NCBI GenBank assembly: GCA_037953625.1
Contig: CM075650.1
Span: forward strand, 1,180,501-1,244,500
Reading direction: 5' to 3'
Source of the DNA: Crotalaria pallida
Taxonomy: Eukaryota > Streptophyta > Magnoliopsida > Fabales > Fabaceae
Length of the DNA: 64,000 bases
Shown: piece by piece, positions 1-9,328 of the stretch
How the letters are laid out: each line of letters opens with the position of its first letter
Numbering within the stretch: position 1 is the first letter of the stretch
Notes under the pieces: model-generated
Databases searched by the model: none
What the model saw: the letters and a program-made list of their open reading frames with translations, nothing else
Told to the model about the DNA's origin: nothing
Program-made: the position numbers and the translations under genes

Positions 1-484
1 CTAAGTCCTTGGATAAAATCTTGTTTAATTGTCCTAAGTGGACATGAGCTACTCTTCTATGCCAAAGCCAAACATCATTCTCTTTATTTATAAAACATTT
101 TGAAAACAAGGAAGTAATATCATTTAAGTCAATCAAGTAAGTGTTATTACACCGATTTCCCACAAATTTAATGGAATGATCACAATCACTTCTAATAATG
201 CAATGGTTAGAGGTAAAACTAACACTATTTCCAATATCGCACAATTGGCTAATGCTAAGTAAATTGTGCTCTAAGCCTTCAACATACAAAACATTATCAA
301 TAACAACATTGGATGAGTTTCCAATTTTACCTATACCAAGGATTTTTCCACGATTGTTGTCTCCATATGTAACATGACCTTTATCTCTTGGTGAAAATTC
401 GATGAAATGTCTCTTGTCTCCCGTCATGTGCCTTGAACAACCGCTGTCCAAATACCAACGATCATCTCTCGTTCGAAGGCACAC
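1..484 (-). CDS. S1 copia pol fragment: protease and gag-pre-integrase region, cut by window edge
   Basis: Read on the minus strand from 484 downwards, the frame opens immediately after a TAG and runs off the window. It encodes an aspartic protease with the retropepsin-like motif WYLDSGCSRHMTG, then LLSISQLCD and WLWHRRVAHVHL, typical of the gag-pre-integrase segment of Ty1/copia polyproteins. The protease would release Gag and Pol products in the virus-like particle. The frame is +1 relative to the gag stop at 498-500, and a TAG lies between them, so simple readthrough or a single frameshift would not join the two (see findings). No stop was met in the part I translated. The integrase and RT, if present, lie left of the window. 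Confidence 0.8.
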   Translation of the reverse strand, partial: MCLRTRDDRWYLDSGCSRHMTGDKRHFIEFSPRDKGHVTYGDNNRGKILGIGKIGNSSNVVIDNVLYVEGLEHNLLSISQLCDIGNSVSFTSNHCIIRSDCDHSIKFVGNRCNNTYLIDLNDITSLFSKCFINKENDVWLWHRRVAHVHLGQLNKILSKDL

Positions 485-497
485 CTACAAAAACAAA

Positions 498-2314
498 TTA
501 AGTGGAAGACTTAGCTACCCAAACAATTTTGGGTCCTTGGGGGTTAATATCCGGTTTCTCTCCCTTAACAATCCAAATAAACTCCTTATTGGGTATACCA
601 AACTTTTTGATTTTGCAAATGTTTGACGTATGACCAAAGATACCACAATAGAAACATGTTGGTTTTCTAGAAAAATTAACCTTTGAAAAAGTTCCAACCT
701 TTCTATAGGATTTCTTCTTTGGTTTAGTATATCCCAAACCGGTTCTATTTGTATTGTCTCTTTGTCTAGAGAGCAAATCATTCAAATCTCTTTTTCCTTT
801 TGTAAAGGTAGCAAGTTTTTCTTTCAAATCAAGTAATTCATTTTCATAAGTCTTGCATCTTTCACAATCGGAAATTACAGCATTAGAAACACAATGATCA
901 CATGATGCATTAGAGTAAATGAGTTCTAAAGTCTCATTTTGAAGTACAAGCTCATCAATATATTTTTGCATTTCAATAATCTTTTCATTGTACTTCAAAA
1001 TGGCTTTCTTAGCCTCTATGTTGATTTTAGCTAGTTTTTTAAGTTCGGCATGCATATCAACATAGGCATTATAAAGTGCATCATATGAAGGTGAAGAGCA
1101 AGATTCACTATCGGAATCCATATCAGAGTTGGTTTTAGAATGTACCTCCTTTGAGCTTGATTGCTCAAGAGACGTGTCACTAGTGGAAGCTTCAATGTCA
1201 TCCTTAGCCATTAGACACAAGTTCGCCGATTCTTCCTCATCCGAAGCACTTGAATTAGTCTCATCTTCGGGTTCGTCCCAAACAATGTAGGCTTTCTTAG
1301 CCTTGTGATTGTTGGACCTCTTCTTATCATTATCAGACTTCTTAGGCTTTTGGGGACAATGATACTTGATGTGACCCGCTTTCCCACATGTATGACATAT
1401 TATCTTGTCTCTAGGGGTTTTCGACCTTTGTGGAGTTTCCTTGCTTTCCTTTGAATTGAATTTTCTCGTATTTCCTTTTCTCTTGAAAAGTTTTCTGAAA
1501 TTCTTAACTACGAGTGCAAGTGACTCATCATCCAAATCTGAATCCGTTTCATCATCCAAAGAAGAGTCATTTTGAGTATCAACAATTTTTGATGATGAAG
1601 CTTTCAATGCGATACCCTTTTTCTTCTTGTCGGATTCTTCATTTGAGGTTAGGCGTCCGAGCTCCATCTCATGCTCTTGCAATTTCCCAAACAAAGTAGC
1701 GAGATCCATAGTATCCAAGTTCTTTGATTCAATAATCGCGGTGACCTTGGGTTGCCAATTCCTATCCAAACATCTCAAAACTTTGTTAGTAAGTTCTCCC
1801 GGTAAGAAAGCCTTACCAAGAGCAAGCAAGTGATTAATAATATGAGTAAATCTCTTTTGCATATCATTAATATTTTCATTAGGCAACATTTGAAATTACT
1901 CATATTCACGCATCAAGACATTCAATCTAGCTCGCCTAACTTCACTAGTTCCCTCGTGAGTACTTGTAAAGTGTCCCACATTTCCTTTGCACTAGCGCAT
2001 TGGGAGACCCTAAAGAACTCGTCATAGGACAAAGCGGAGGTGATGATATTCTTAGCTTTGTAATCAAGTTGAATTTTCTTTTTATCATCCTCCGTCCACT
2101 TCTCCTCAGGAGTTAACATTTGAACATCTTCAACTAGGGTATAGGGAATGTGTGGACCTTTTTCGATTGCTTTCCAAATCTCAACATCAATAGCTTGTAT
2201 AAAAATTTTCATTCTTACTTTCCAGTAAGCATATCCCTCACCTCCAAATAGTGGGGGACGATTTATAGCAGCACCTTCTCCTCCAAAAGGGTTTTGAGAG
2301 CCCATGGTTTCCAA
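498..2314 (-). pseudogene. S1 copia gag pseudogene (UBN2 type, two zinc knuckles)
   Basis: Capsid/nucleocapsid protein of a Ty1/copia element. The N-terminus (METMGSQNPFGGEG) and the UBN2-like core match the intact S2 copy at 4776-6593 almost throughout. Two CX2CX4HX4C knuckles are kept (CHTCGKAGHIKYHC and CFYCGIFGHTSNIC) with an acidic, serine-rich spacer between them. Two lesions break it relative to S2: a one-base deletion near 1961 (frameshift), and a TTA-to-TAA change giving a stop at 1896-1898. It therefore reads as two pieces, 1922-2314 and 498-1889. Domain names are from family knowledge; the breaks come from direct comparison of the two copies. Confidence 0.9.
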
Positions 2315-2358
2315 TGGATCTTTTCGAAAAAGTCTTTAAACTCGGTTTATTCGACCGA

Positions 2359-2370
2359 GCTCTGATACCA
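2359..2370 (-). promoter_or_regulatory. S1 primer-binding site
   Basis: On the minus strand TGGTATCAGAGC lies two bases inside the 5' LTR. It is the usual copia primer site, complementary to the 3' end of initiator methionine tRNA, and marks where minus-strand cDNA synthesis begins. It also fixes the orientation of the element as minus. Confidence 0.9.
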
Positions 2371-2497
2371 CTTGTTGGAAACCTACAAGCGGCTAAAATA
2401 ACCTTCTAGAGGGGGGTGAATAGAATGGTTAAGCTACGATGTACGATTTTCGAAAAGGAATCAAAAACAGTTCAATTTAGTCAATTTTAACTAATCT

Positions 2498-2570
2498 ACT
2501 CGAGTAACCTGCAACTTACTCGAGTATTCCAGAAAGTTGATTTTTACTTAATCGAGTATTACTCGATTAA
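2498..2570. promoter_or_regulatory. A[A/C]TCGA[G/T]T motif cluster, S1 LTR (LTR-end side)
   Basis: Four sites in order: ACTCGAGT, ACTCGAGT, AATCGAGT, ACTCGATT. The last two form a near-perfect inverted repeat around a short centre. The function is unknown. Confidence 0.55.
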
Positions 2571-3373
2571 CCACTGTTAAATCACAGAAAATCAGAATTC
2601 AATTCAAAACGATTCTTCAATGAAAATCAATGGATCAAGAAATCAAAACACAGAGAATCAATTACGAATCAATTAATGAAATAATAACGATTGCTTAATT
2701 GAAAGCCCCAAATCTAATTCTAAATTGATTTTACGTTTTGATCGATTTTAATAACGAAAATATGAAAAAGCTCAAGAACGAAGAACACAATGATTTTAGC
2801 CTGGTTCACTCATAAACGATGAGCTACATCCAGTCCACCCTCTCTGGATTGGGTGATTTGCTACACTATGAAATGAAAGATTAGTATACACCAATGTTAG
2901 AATCCTCTCTTACACTCGATCCTAACCCTTTGTTAATTGAAGTACCAATTCAATTAACTCTACCCAATCTTTATTTCAATCTTCGTTCTTCCTCAATCAA
3001 AAGTCGCTTTTGATTCGAATGAGCATTAAGCAATGAAATCCCCGATTGCTCCAAGGTAATGCTCCAACCTTCTTTCTTCTTCAATTTGTCACAATTGAAT
3101 CTTGTTGTTGAATCTTGAATGTGTAACCCTTTGTTACAAATGAATTCAACTAGAAATGTTCAAAGAACTATGAATCTCTAAATTGAAACCAAAAGAATGA
3201 ATTGTGTTTGTAAATTGAGATTCAAATGAACATGATAGAGAGTATGTAAAATCAGAGAGTTTTTGCTCAAGAAAGTTGTAAGAATGTGTGAAAAATGCTG
3301 TAAGAAAATTAAGGTTCGTAACCTTTGCCAAAAAGAAAATGAAAGCCTTTTAAACTTTCAGATATAACAGTTT

Positions 3374-3435
3374 TACTCGAGTAAACGAGTTCTTAATCGA
3401 GTACTACTCGATTAATCTGACTCATACTCGATTAA
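3374..3435. promoter_or_regulatory. A[A/C]TCGA[G/T]T motif cluster, S1 LTR (promoter side)
   Basis: ACTCGAGT, AATCGAGT, ACTCGATT and ACTCGATT. The central pair, TTAATCGAGTA plus one base plus its reverse complement, is a perfect 11-bp inverted repeat. It lies about 310-370 bases from the LTR start in the element's own orientation. Confidence 0.55.
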
Positions 3436-3743
3436 ACACTGCTAAAAACCTTTTCTTTTAAAAATCATTTTTCACCTATTTATTTAGAAAAGATCTTGAG
3501 CCATTTTTCTCTATCAATGCAATCTCAATTCTAAACATAATCAATTCTTTAATTTCAATTGAGATTTCTAATCCTAATTCTACCACCCACACTCATATAA
3601 CTAAATAATAATACAAGTAAATTACAAATATATGAATGAGTAGTAAAACTAGTCCTTTGAGATTGTTGTTGTAGGTTTGCCATATTGGCTTATGACTTGT
3701 CTTCATCAAAACACACAATTGAATGCCTTGCCTTGCATCTTCA

Positions 3744-4015
3744 AAATTAGCATAAAATTTCCGGACTAGCCTAGGGTAAATATCACAATGAAAACTAAGA
3801 AATTGCTGGAGTCCTTGTTCTACAAATAAGGCAGAACACTCAAACCTCTGGTGAAGAAGCCATTTCATGTTCATGAAGCGAATATGTCCAAACTCCCTTC
3901 GCACAAACCTAGCTTCACGTTCTTTTCTTATCTCCTTTGAGTAGTACTGTGAATCCAAGTCCTTGTTGACACGTTGCTTCTTCCTTTTGCCGGTGGAAGA
4001 TGAAGGAGGCGCCAT
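3744..4015 (-). pseudogene. N-terminal fragment of a plant transposon-associated protein, cut by S1
   Basis: ORF beginning MAPPSSSTGKRKKQR, followed by ARFVRREFGHIRFMNMKW and LVRKFYANF. This resembles the N-terminus of the 'putative plant transposon protein' family often found in Athila-type elements and their derivatives: a basic or Ser-rich start, then a conserved F-x-N-x-K-W helix and a V-x-x-FYAN motif. Only about 90 residues remain before the S1 LTR end at 3743; the continuation into the LTR is spurious. The rest should lie beyond S1's other LTR, left of the window. The family assignment is from memory of the motif pattern, so it is moderate. Confidence 0.5.
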
Positions 4016-4562
4016 TGGATGCTCTTAGGGTTTTTGATTTGGGGGTTTTGAAAATTAAGTGAATGAAAGTGAAATGGATGAAGATAATGATGTAGAATGA
4101 GTTTATAATGAAGAATAATGAAGAAATATGGAAGAAATCAAGTCTTTTGGGTTGAAAATTGATGAAACCGTGTTGAGTGAGAAGAGAAAACGCGTGAAGA
4201 AGTGAGAGAGAAGTGAAGAAAATGTGCAGAAACGTGTTTTAAAACTGTCAGATTTTTACGACTTAATCGAGTAGATTTCAACTTAATCGATTATTAATCA
4301 ATTAAACTGTAACTTAATCGAGTAAATCATGTGTAAAATTGGGATTTAATCGAGTATTCTGAGATTTAATCGAGTACACCAGAAAGATCTTTTTTTTTTA
4401 CTCGAGTAAATGTCAACTTAATCGATTAAATTCCTGAAAAATGCAGTTTTAACTTAGTTTTAATGCACAAATCATGGAAAAACATAGTCAAAACAGATAT
4501 GCACATAATATGGAATACATGAACACATTTAGCACCACAACAACTAAGCAAATAAGCAAGCA
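4016..4562 (-). promoter_or_regulatory. Upstream region of the 3744-4015 ORF
   Basis: Non-coding. Read on the minus strand it holds a cluster of A[A/C]TCGA[G/T]T motifs (4263-4430), then a TATA-like TTATAAAC near 4097-4103, then an AT/TC-rich leader up to the ATG at 4015. This looks like a promoter plus 5' leader, but transcription is not shown. The right end meets the broken edge of S2. Confidence 0.4.
4263..4430. promoter_or_regulatory. A[A/C]TCGA[G/T]T motif cluster upstream of the transposon-protein ORF
   Basis: At least seven sites of the AATCGAGT, AATCGATT and ACTCGAGT types within 170 bases, followed (minus strand) by a TATA-like sequence about 160 bases downstream. This is the densest cluster outside an assigned LTR. 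Confidence 0.5.
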
Positions 4563-4563
4563 A

Positions 4564-4762
4564 GCAAAACATTGTCAATTATAACATTGGATGAGTTTCC
4601 GATTTTACCTATACCAAGGATTTTTCCACGATTGTTGTCGCCATATGTGACGTGACCCTTATCTCTTGGTGAAAATTCGATGAAATGTCTCTTGTCTCCC
4701 GTCATGTGCCTTGAACAACCGCTGTCCAAATACCAACGATCATCTCTCGTTCTAAGGCACAC
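4564..4762 (-). pseudogene. S2 copia protease fragment, 3' part lost
   Basis: Same protease start as S1 (WYLDSGCSRHMTG, then the segment up to NSSNVIIDNVLL), opening directly after TAG at 4763-4765. Homology to S1 stops near 4564, where the sequence changes to unrelated DNA rich in AAGCA repeats. The rest of pol and the 3' LTR of S2 have been deleted. Confidence 0.8.
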
Positions 4763-4775
4763 CTACAAAAACAAA

Positions 4776-6593
4776 TTAAGTGGAAGACTTAGGTACCCAA
4801 ACAATTTTGGGTCCTTGGGGGTTAATATCCGGTTTCTCTCCCTTAACAATCCAAATAAACTCCTTATTTGGTATACCAAACTTTTTGATTTTGCAAATGT
4901 TTGAAGTATGACCAAAGATACCACAATAGAAACATGTTGGTTTTCTAGAAAAATTAACCTTTGAAAAAGTTCCAACCTTTCTATAGGATTTCTTCTTTGG
5001 TTTAGTATATCCCAAACCGGTTCTATTTGTATTGTCTCTTTGTCTAGAGAGCAAATCATTCAAATCTCTTTTTCCTTTTGTAAAGGTAGCAAGTTTTTCT
5101 TTCAAATCATGTAATTCATTTTCATAAGTCTTGCACCTTTCACAATCGGAAATCACAGCATTAGAAACACAACATTCACATGATGCATTAGAGTAAATGA
5201 GTTCTAAAGTCTCATTTTGAAGAACAAGCTCATCAATATGTTTTTGCATTTCAATAATCTTTTCATTGTACTTCAAAATGGATTTCTTAGCCTCAATGTT
5301 GATTTTAGCTAGTTTCTTAAGTTCGGCATGCATATCAACATAGGCATTATAAAGTGCATCATATGAGGGGGAAGAGCAAGATTCATTATCCGAATCCACA
5401 TCAGAGTTAGTTTTAGAATGTACCTCCTTTGAGCTTGATTGCTCAAGAGACGTGTCACTAGTGGAAGCTTCAATGTCATCCTTAGCCATTAAACACAAAT
5501 TTGCCGATTCTTCCTCCTCCGAAGTGCTAGAGTTAGTATCATCTTCGGGTTCGTCCCAAACAATGTAGGCTTTCTTAGCCTTGTGATTGTTGGACCTCTT
5601 CTTATCACTATCAGACTTTTTAGGCTTTTGAGGACAATGATATTTGATGTGACCCGCTTTCCCACATGTATGACATATTATCTTGTCTCTAGGGGTTTTC
5701 GACCTTTGTGGAGTTTCCTTGCTTTCCTTTGAATTGAATCTTCTTGTGTTTCCTTTCTTCTTGAAAAATTTTCTGAAATTCTTAACCACGAGTGCAAGTG
5801 ACTCATCATCCAAATCTGAATCCGTGTCATCATCCAAGGAAGAGTCATTTTGAGTATCAACAATTTTTGATGATGAAGCTTTCAATGCGATACCCTTTTT
5901 CTTCTTGTCGGATTCTTCATTTGAGGTTAGGCGTCCGAGCTCCATCTCATGCTCTTGCAATTTCCCAAACAAAGTAGCGAGATCCATAGTATCCAAGTTC
6001 TTGGATTCAATAATCGCGATGACCTTGGGTTGCCAATTCCTGTCCAAGCATCTCAAAACTTTGTTAGTAAGTTCTCCCGGTAAGAAAGCCTTACCAAGAG
6101 CAAGCAAGTGATTAATAATATGAGTAAATCTCTTTTGCATATCATTAATATTTTCATTAGGCAACATTTGAAATAACTCATATTCACGCATCAAGACATT
6201 TAATCTAGCTCGTCTAACTTCACTAGTTCCCTCGTGAGTCACTTGTAAAGTGTCCCACATTTCCTTTGCACTAGCGCATTGGGAGACTCTAAAAAACTCA
6301 TCATATGACAAAGCGGACGTGATGATATTCTTAGCCTTATAGTCAAATTGAATCTTTTTCTTATCACCATCGGTCCACTTTTCTTCCGGGGTCAATTGAG
6401 CCGCTCCATCAACTACACTAGATGGAATATGGGGACCCTTTTCGATGGCTTTCCAAATTTCGTTATCGATAGCTTGTATGAAAATTTTCATCCTTACTTT
6501 CCAGTAAGCATACCCCTCACCACCAAATAGTGGGGGACGATTAATAGCTGCACCTTCTCCTCCAAAAGGATTTTGATTTGCCATGGTTTCCAA
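4776..6593 (-). CDS. S2 copia Gag, intact 605 aa
   Basis: Structural protein of a Ty1/copia element, which would assemble the cytoplasmic particle and bind its RNA. The start METMANQNPFGGEGAAINRP is followed by a DUF4219/UBN2-type region (about residues 20-220). Then come an acidic Asp/Ser stretch (250-265), a first knuckle CHTCGKAGHIKYHC (307-320), a second Ser/Glu-rich acidic stretch, a coiled-coil-like segment (about 420-480) and a second knuckle CFYCGIFGHTSNIC (554-567). The stop is followed by TTTGTTTTTGTAG and then protease coding in another frame. The ORF is uninterrupted although the rest of the element is deleted. The start was chosen because it matches the first residues of the S1 copy and, in large part, those of the TR-GAG copy. 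Confidence 0.9.
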   Translation of the reverse strand: METMANQNPFGGEGAAINRPPLFGGEGYAYWKVRMKIFIQAIDNEIWKAIEKGPHIPSSVVDGAAQLTPEEKWTDGDKKKIQFDYKAKNIITSALSYDEFFRVSQCASAKEMWDTLQVTHEGTSEVRRARLNVLMREYELFQMLPNENINDMQKRFTHIINHLLALGKAFLPGELTNKVLRCLDRNWQPKVIAIIESKNLDTMDLATLFGKLQEHEMELGRLTSNEESDKKKKGIALKASSSKIVDTQNDSSLDDDTDSDLDDESLALVVKNFRKFFKKKGNTRRFNSKESKETPQRSKTPRDKIICHTCGKAGHIKYHCPQKPKKSDSDKKRSNNHKAKKAYIVWDEPEDDTNSSTSEEEESANLCLMAKDDIEASTSDTSLEQSSSKEVHSKTNSDVDSDNESCSSPSYDALYNAYVDMHAELKKLAKINIEAKKSILKYNEKIIEMQKHIDELVLQNETLELIYSNASCECCVSNAVISDCERCKTYENELHDLKEKLATFTKGKRDLNDLLSRQRDNTNRTGLGYTKPKKKSYRKVGTFSKVNFSRKPTCFYCGIFGHTSNICKIKKFGIPNKEFIWIVKGEKPDINPQGPKIVWVPKSST

Positions 6594-6638
6594 ATGGATC
6601 TTTTCGAAAAAGTTTTTACACTCGGTTTATTCGACCGA

Positions 6639-6650
6639 GCTCTGATACCA
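6639..6650 (-). promoter_or_regulatory. S2 primer-binding site
   Basis: Minus-strand TGGTATCAGAGC, matching the initiator-Met tRNA 3' end, two bases from the LTR boundary at 6653. Confidence 0.9.
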
Positions 6651-6787
6651 CTTGTTGGAAACCAACAAGCGGCTAAAATAACCTTCTAGAGGGGGGGTGA
6701 ATAGAATGGTTAAGCTACGATACCAGAATTTCGAAAGTAATCAAAAACTGTTCAGAAACAGTTCAATTTTAAGCAGATTACACTGAT

Positions 6788-6863
6788 TTAATCGATTAAC
6801 CTGCAATTTAATCGATTAAACCTGAAAGTCAATTTTTCCTTAATCGAGTACTACTCGATTAAA
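6788..6863. promoter_or_regulatory. A[A/C]TCGA[G/T]T motif cluster, S2 LTR (LTR-end side)
   Basis: AATCGATT, AATCGATT, AATCGAGT, ACTCGATT. The final pair is TTAATCGAGTA plus one base plus its exact reverse complement. The positions match the S1 cluster, but two sites have switched from the CTCGAG to the ATCGAT form. Confidence 0.55.
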
Positions 6864-7672
6864 CACTGTTAAAATTGCAGAAATTCAGAATTCAATTCAA
6901 ATCGATTATTCTACGAAACTCAACGAATCAAGAATCAAATCAGAGAAATCAATCACGAATCAATTAACAAGAATATAATGAATACGTAATTGAAAAAACC
7001 AATTCTAATCCTATTTGATTTTACGCTCTTGATCGATTTTAATTGAAATATACGTAAAAAAGTAAAGAACGAAGAACGCAGTGATTTTAGCCTGGTTCAC
7101 TCACAATCGGTGAGCTACATCCAGTCCACCCTCTCTGGATTGGGTGATTTGCTACACTATGAACAAATAGATCAGTTTACAAGAATCGTTAGAATCCTCT
7201 CAACTCTCGATCCTAACCCGTTATCATATGAAGTACCAATTCATATGAAACTACCCCAATCTTGTAATTCGATCCTCTTCGTTCCTCCTTTGATTGAAAC
7301 GTCGCGTTCAATCCCAATGAGCTTCTAGCAATGAATCCTCCAATTGCTCAAGGTAGTGCTCCAACCTTCTGTCTTCAATTGCCTCAATTGAAACTTTGCC
7401 TTTCTTGAATCTTGAAGAACGTAACCCTTTGTTACAAGATTGATTCAACTAATAATGTTCAAGAACATTGAATCTTCAATTTAGAATCAAAAAGAATGAA
7501 GCATGCATTCAAATTGAGATTCAAAAGAACATTGATAGAGATGATATTTAATGAGAGAATCTTAGCTCAAAGAATATTGAAAAGATGTGAAAAATGCTGT
7601 GAAATGATAATGATTCGTAACATTTGTCATGTTGAAAATGAAAGGCTTTTAATGATTCAGTTTTAACAGCCT

Positions 7673-7735
7673 TTAATCGATTAAACGATGCCTTAATCGA
7701 GTAATACTCGATTAAACTAAAATTTAATCGATTAA
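7673..7735. promoter_or_regulatory. A[A/C]TCGA[G/T]T motif cluster, S2 LTR (promoter side)
   Basis: AATCGATT, AATCGAGT, ACTCGATT, AATCGATT at the same LTR position as the S1 cluster 3374-3435. Confidence 0.55.
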
Positions 7736-8035
7736 ACACTGCTAAACACTGCTAAAAACTTTTTCTTTTATTTTGCATTTTTCACTGATTTATTTTAATA
7801 AAATCTTGAGCCCTTTTTCTCTATCAATGCAATCCCAATTTCAAACATAATAAATTCTTTAATTCAAATTGAGATTTCTAATCCTAATTCTACCACCCAC
7901 ACTCATATAAAATAATAATACAATTACAATACAAATATATGAGAAAGTAGTAAAACTAGTCCTTGAGATTTGTTGTTGTAGGTTTGCCACATAAAGTTGT
8001 CTTCATCAAAACATAATTGAATCCGTGCATCTTCA

Positions 8036-8692
8036 CCAACTTCCTTCCTCTAAGACCCTTTGTTGGAATCGTTTTTCCCCCTTCAATTTCCACCACCTGA
8101 TTCTTGGAGCCTTTTCTTGTATTTTTCTTTCCATCCTTCTCTTAACCCTTACATCCATAACCAAGACTCGGTGTTGGGTAGTCAAGCTCTCTCCAGGTAT
8201 AACTTTGCAATCCATGCAAAGCTTTCTGTCTGGTTTCCTCATAAGGAAGAAATCAATTTGAGAGCGCGTTGACCCACTCCTATATGTGATAAGGTGTTCC
8301 TCCCGCTTTTTAAAACAAGTATTGGTTATTGTTAGATCGAAAGCTGAGGAGAAATCGAGAATGGTTTTACCTTCCCCATTTGCTATCCCTATGCCATGGC
8401 CTCCATGGAGTCCTTCAAATCCACAAGGGTCACTTCCCACATGGCCATTGAGATCTCCCCCTAAGAAGATCTTTTCTCCCATAGGTATTCCTTGGATTAC
8501 CTCTTCCAGCTCCTCCCAAAATTGCACCTTAAGATGATCTTCCAACCCTGTCTGAGGTGCATAAGCACTAATCACGTTGAAAGTATCTCTTCCAGCTACC
8601 AACTCATTTAAGAGTGAACCAAGATAAAATTTGGTTGTGTTGTGCTCTCTTGCTTTCTCTTTATATTGTTCAACCAAAACTAAAATTTTCAT
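8036..8692 (-). pseudogene. RTE-type LINE endonuclease fragment
   Basis: Encodes the C-terminal half of an exonuclease-endonuclease-phosphatase fold: FNVISAYAPQTGL, FLGGDLNGHVG, GFEGLHGGHGIG, NTCFKKREEHLITY and SQIDFFLMRK. This series is typical of plant RTE-clade LINE endonucleases, often annotated 'craniofacial development protein 2-like'. The enzyme nicks target DNA for target-primed reverse transcription. The N-terminal third is missing, and the reverse transcriptase that should follow is cut off by the S2 LTR at 8035. No internal stop is seen in the surviving 219 codons. Confidence 0.75.
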
Positions 8693-8821
8693 TAGAAAAG
8701 TTTTAATGTATTTGGGTAGTAATTAAGTTGTATTTAAGTGTTTAATCATTGTTCTTAATTCTTGCTTTTTCCGCTAATTTCTGCCTGGTTTTATTATTGT
8801 GATTAAGGTGCACTCAGATCT

Positions 8822-9088
8822 ATTTTTTTTGGTAAAGAAAAATTGCATTACCAACGAACAAATAATACACATCACGGCAATAATCTAACCCCTAGCCACC
8901 TTCTAGGAAGGGTTCTAAGAGCTAGAAAATCCCAAACAATAAAAAATATAAGTCAAAAATAAGCTGGACATTAAATGACAGTCCTTATTCTATCTATCAG
9001 TAAACTAGTTGGCCCATTAGTCTTGGCCCAATTGCTATTCACAAGCTTTACTCCTAACTCTGTCTGAAGAAGACGAATCGCCTGGTGA
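8822..9088 (-). mobile_element. 5'-truncated LINE tail with 13-bp target duplication
   Basis: A 267-base segment begins (plus strand) with a T-run followed by GGTAAAGAAAAATTGCATTA. On the minus strand it therefore ends TAATGCAATTTTTCTTTACC plus poly(A), the look of a LINE 3' end. It is flanked by the direct repeat TGCACTCAGATCT at 8809-8821 and 9089-9101. A poly(A) end and a 13-bp duplication indicate target-primed insertion. No coding sequence is left. Confidence 0.75.
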
Positions 9089-9126
9089 TGCACTCAGATC
9101 TGTTATTTTTTCCTATCTGCACGAAA

Positions 9127-9190
9127 TAATCGAGTCGTTCTTGTGAGACTCGAGTCATTCTTCCCAGAGTACTCGAGTAGTACTCGAGTA
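9127..9190. promoter_or_regulatory. A[A/C]TCGA[G/T]T motif cluster in S3 LTR
   Basis: AATCGAGT, ACTCGAGT, ACTCGAGT, ACTCGAGT within 65 bases, roughly 140-200 bases before the LTR end. This is the equivalent place to the LTR-end-side clusters of S1 and S2. Confidence 0.5.
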
Positions 9191-9328
9191 GTTCGTGTTT
9201 TTTTTCTTCAGAAAATTCAATCTTGTTCATTCTTTCTCAATTCCATCCGAATTATTTGGTATAGTTGCTTCAAATTACTATTCAAACCCCCTCTAGTAAT
9301 TGCTAAGCCCACTTGTTCGTTTCCAACA

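Larger units (their letters stand above)
2373..3743 (-). repeat. S1 5' LTR (copia)
   Basis: Starts TGTTGGAAACC next to the primer site and ends TGCATCTTCA, the same ends as the S2 LTR at 6653-8035. The two align along their length, including the shared block around 2792-2868 (GCCTGGTTCACTCA through TTGGGTGATTTGCTACACTATG). About 1.37 kb. It holds two clusters of the A[A/C]TCGA[G/T]T motif. The right end lies inside another ORF (3744-4015), so this is a true insertion boundary. The matching 3' LTR would lie left of the window. Confidence 0.8.
6653..8035 (-). repeat. S2 5' LTR (copia)
   Basis: Begins TGTTGGAAACC and ends TGCATCTTCA, about 1.38 kb, homologous to the S1 LTR over its length but clearly diverged by substitutions and small indels. 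It lies directly beside a LINE endonuclease fragment starting at 8036, so S2 appears to have inserted into the LINE. Two motif clusters lie at 6788-6863 and 7673-7735. Confidence 0.8.
8693..9328 (+). repeat. S3: 3' part of a plus-strand copia-type LTR
   Basis: The right end reads CTTGTTCGTTTCCAACA, the reverse complement of the TGTTGGAAAC...AACAAG end of the S1 and S2 LTRs. CCCCCTCTAG upstream is the reverse of their CTAGAGGGGG block. It is therefore a related LTR in the opposite orientation, ending at 9328. A LINE tail interrupts it at 8822-9088. The left limit is not defined; 8693 is simply the end of the LINE ORF. Confidence 0.6.

Noticed and set aside
1514..1833. Plus-strand ORFs over copia gag (also 5792-6111)
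   Set aside because: Present in both S1 and S2 only because they mirror gag on the other strand.
8025..8537. Plus-strand ORFs over the LINE fragment
   Set aside because: Antisense to a well-supported endonuclease reading.
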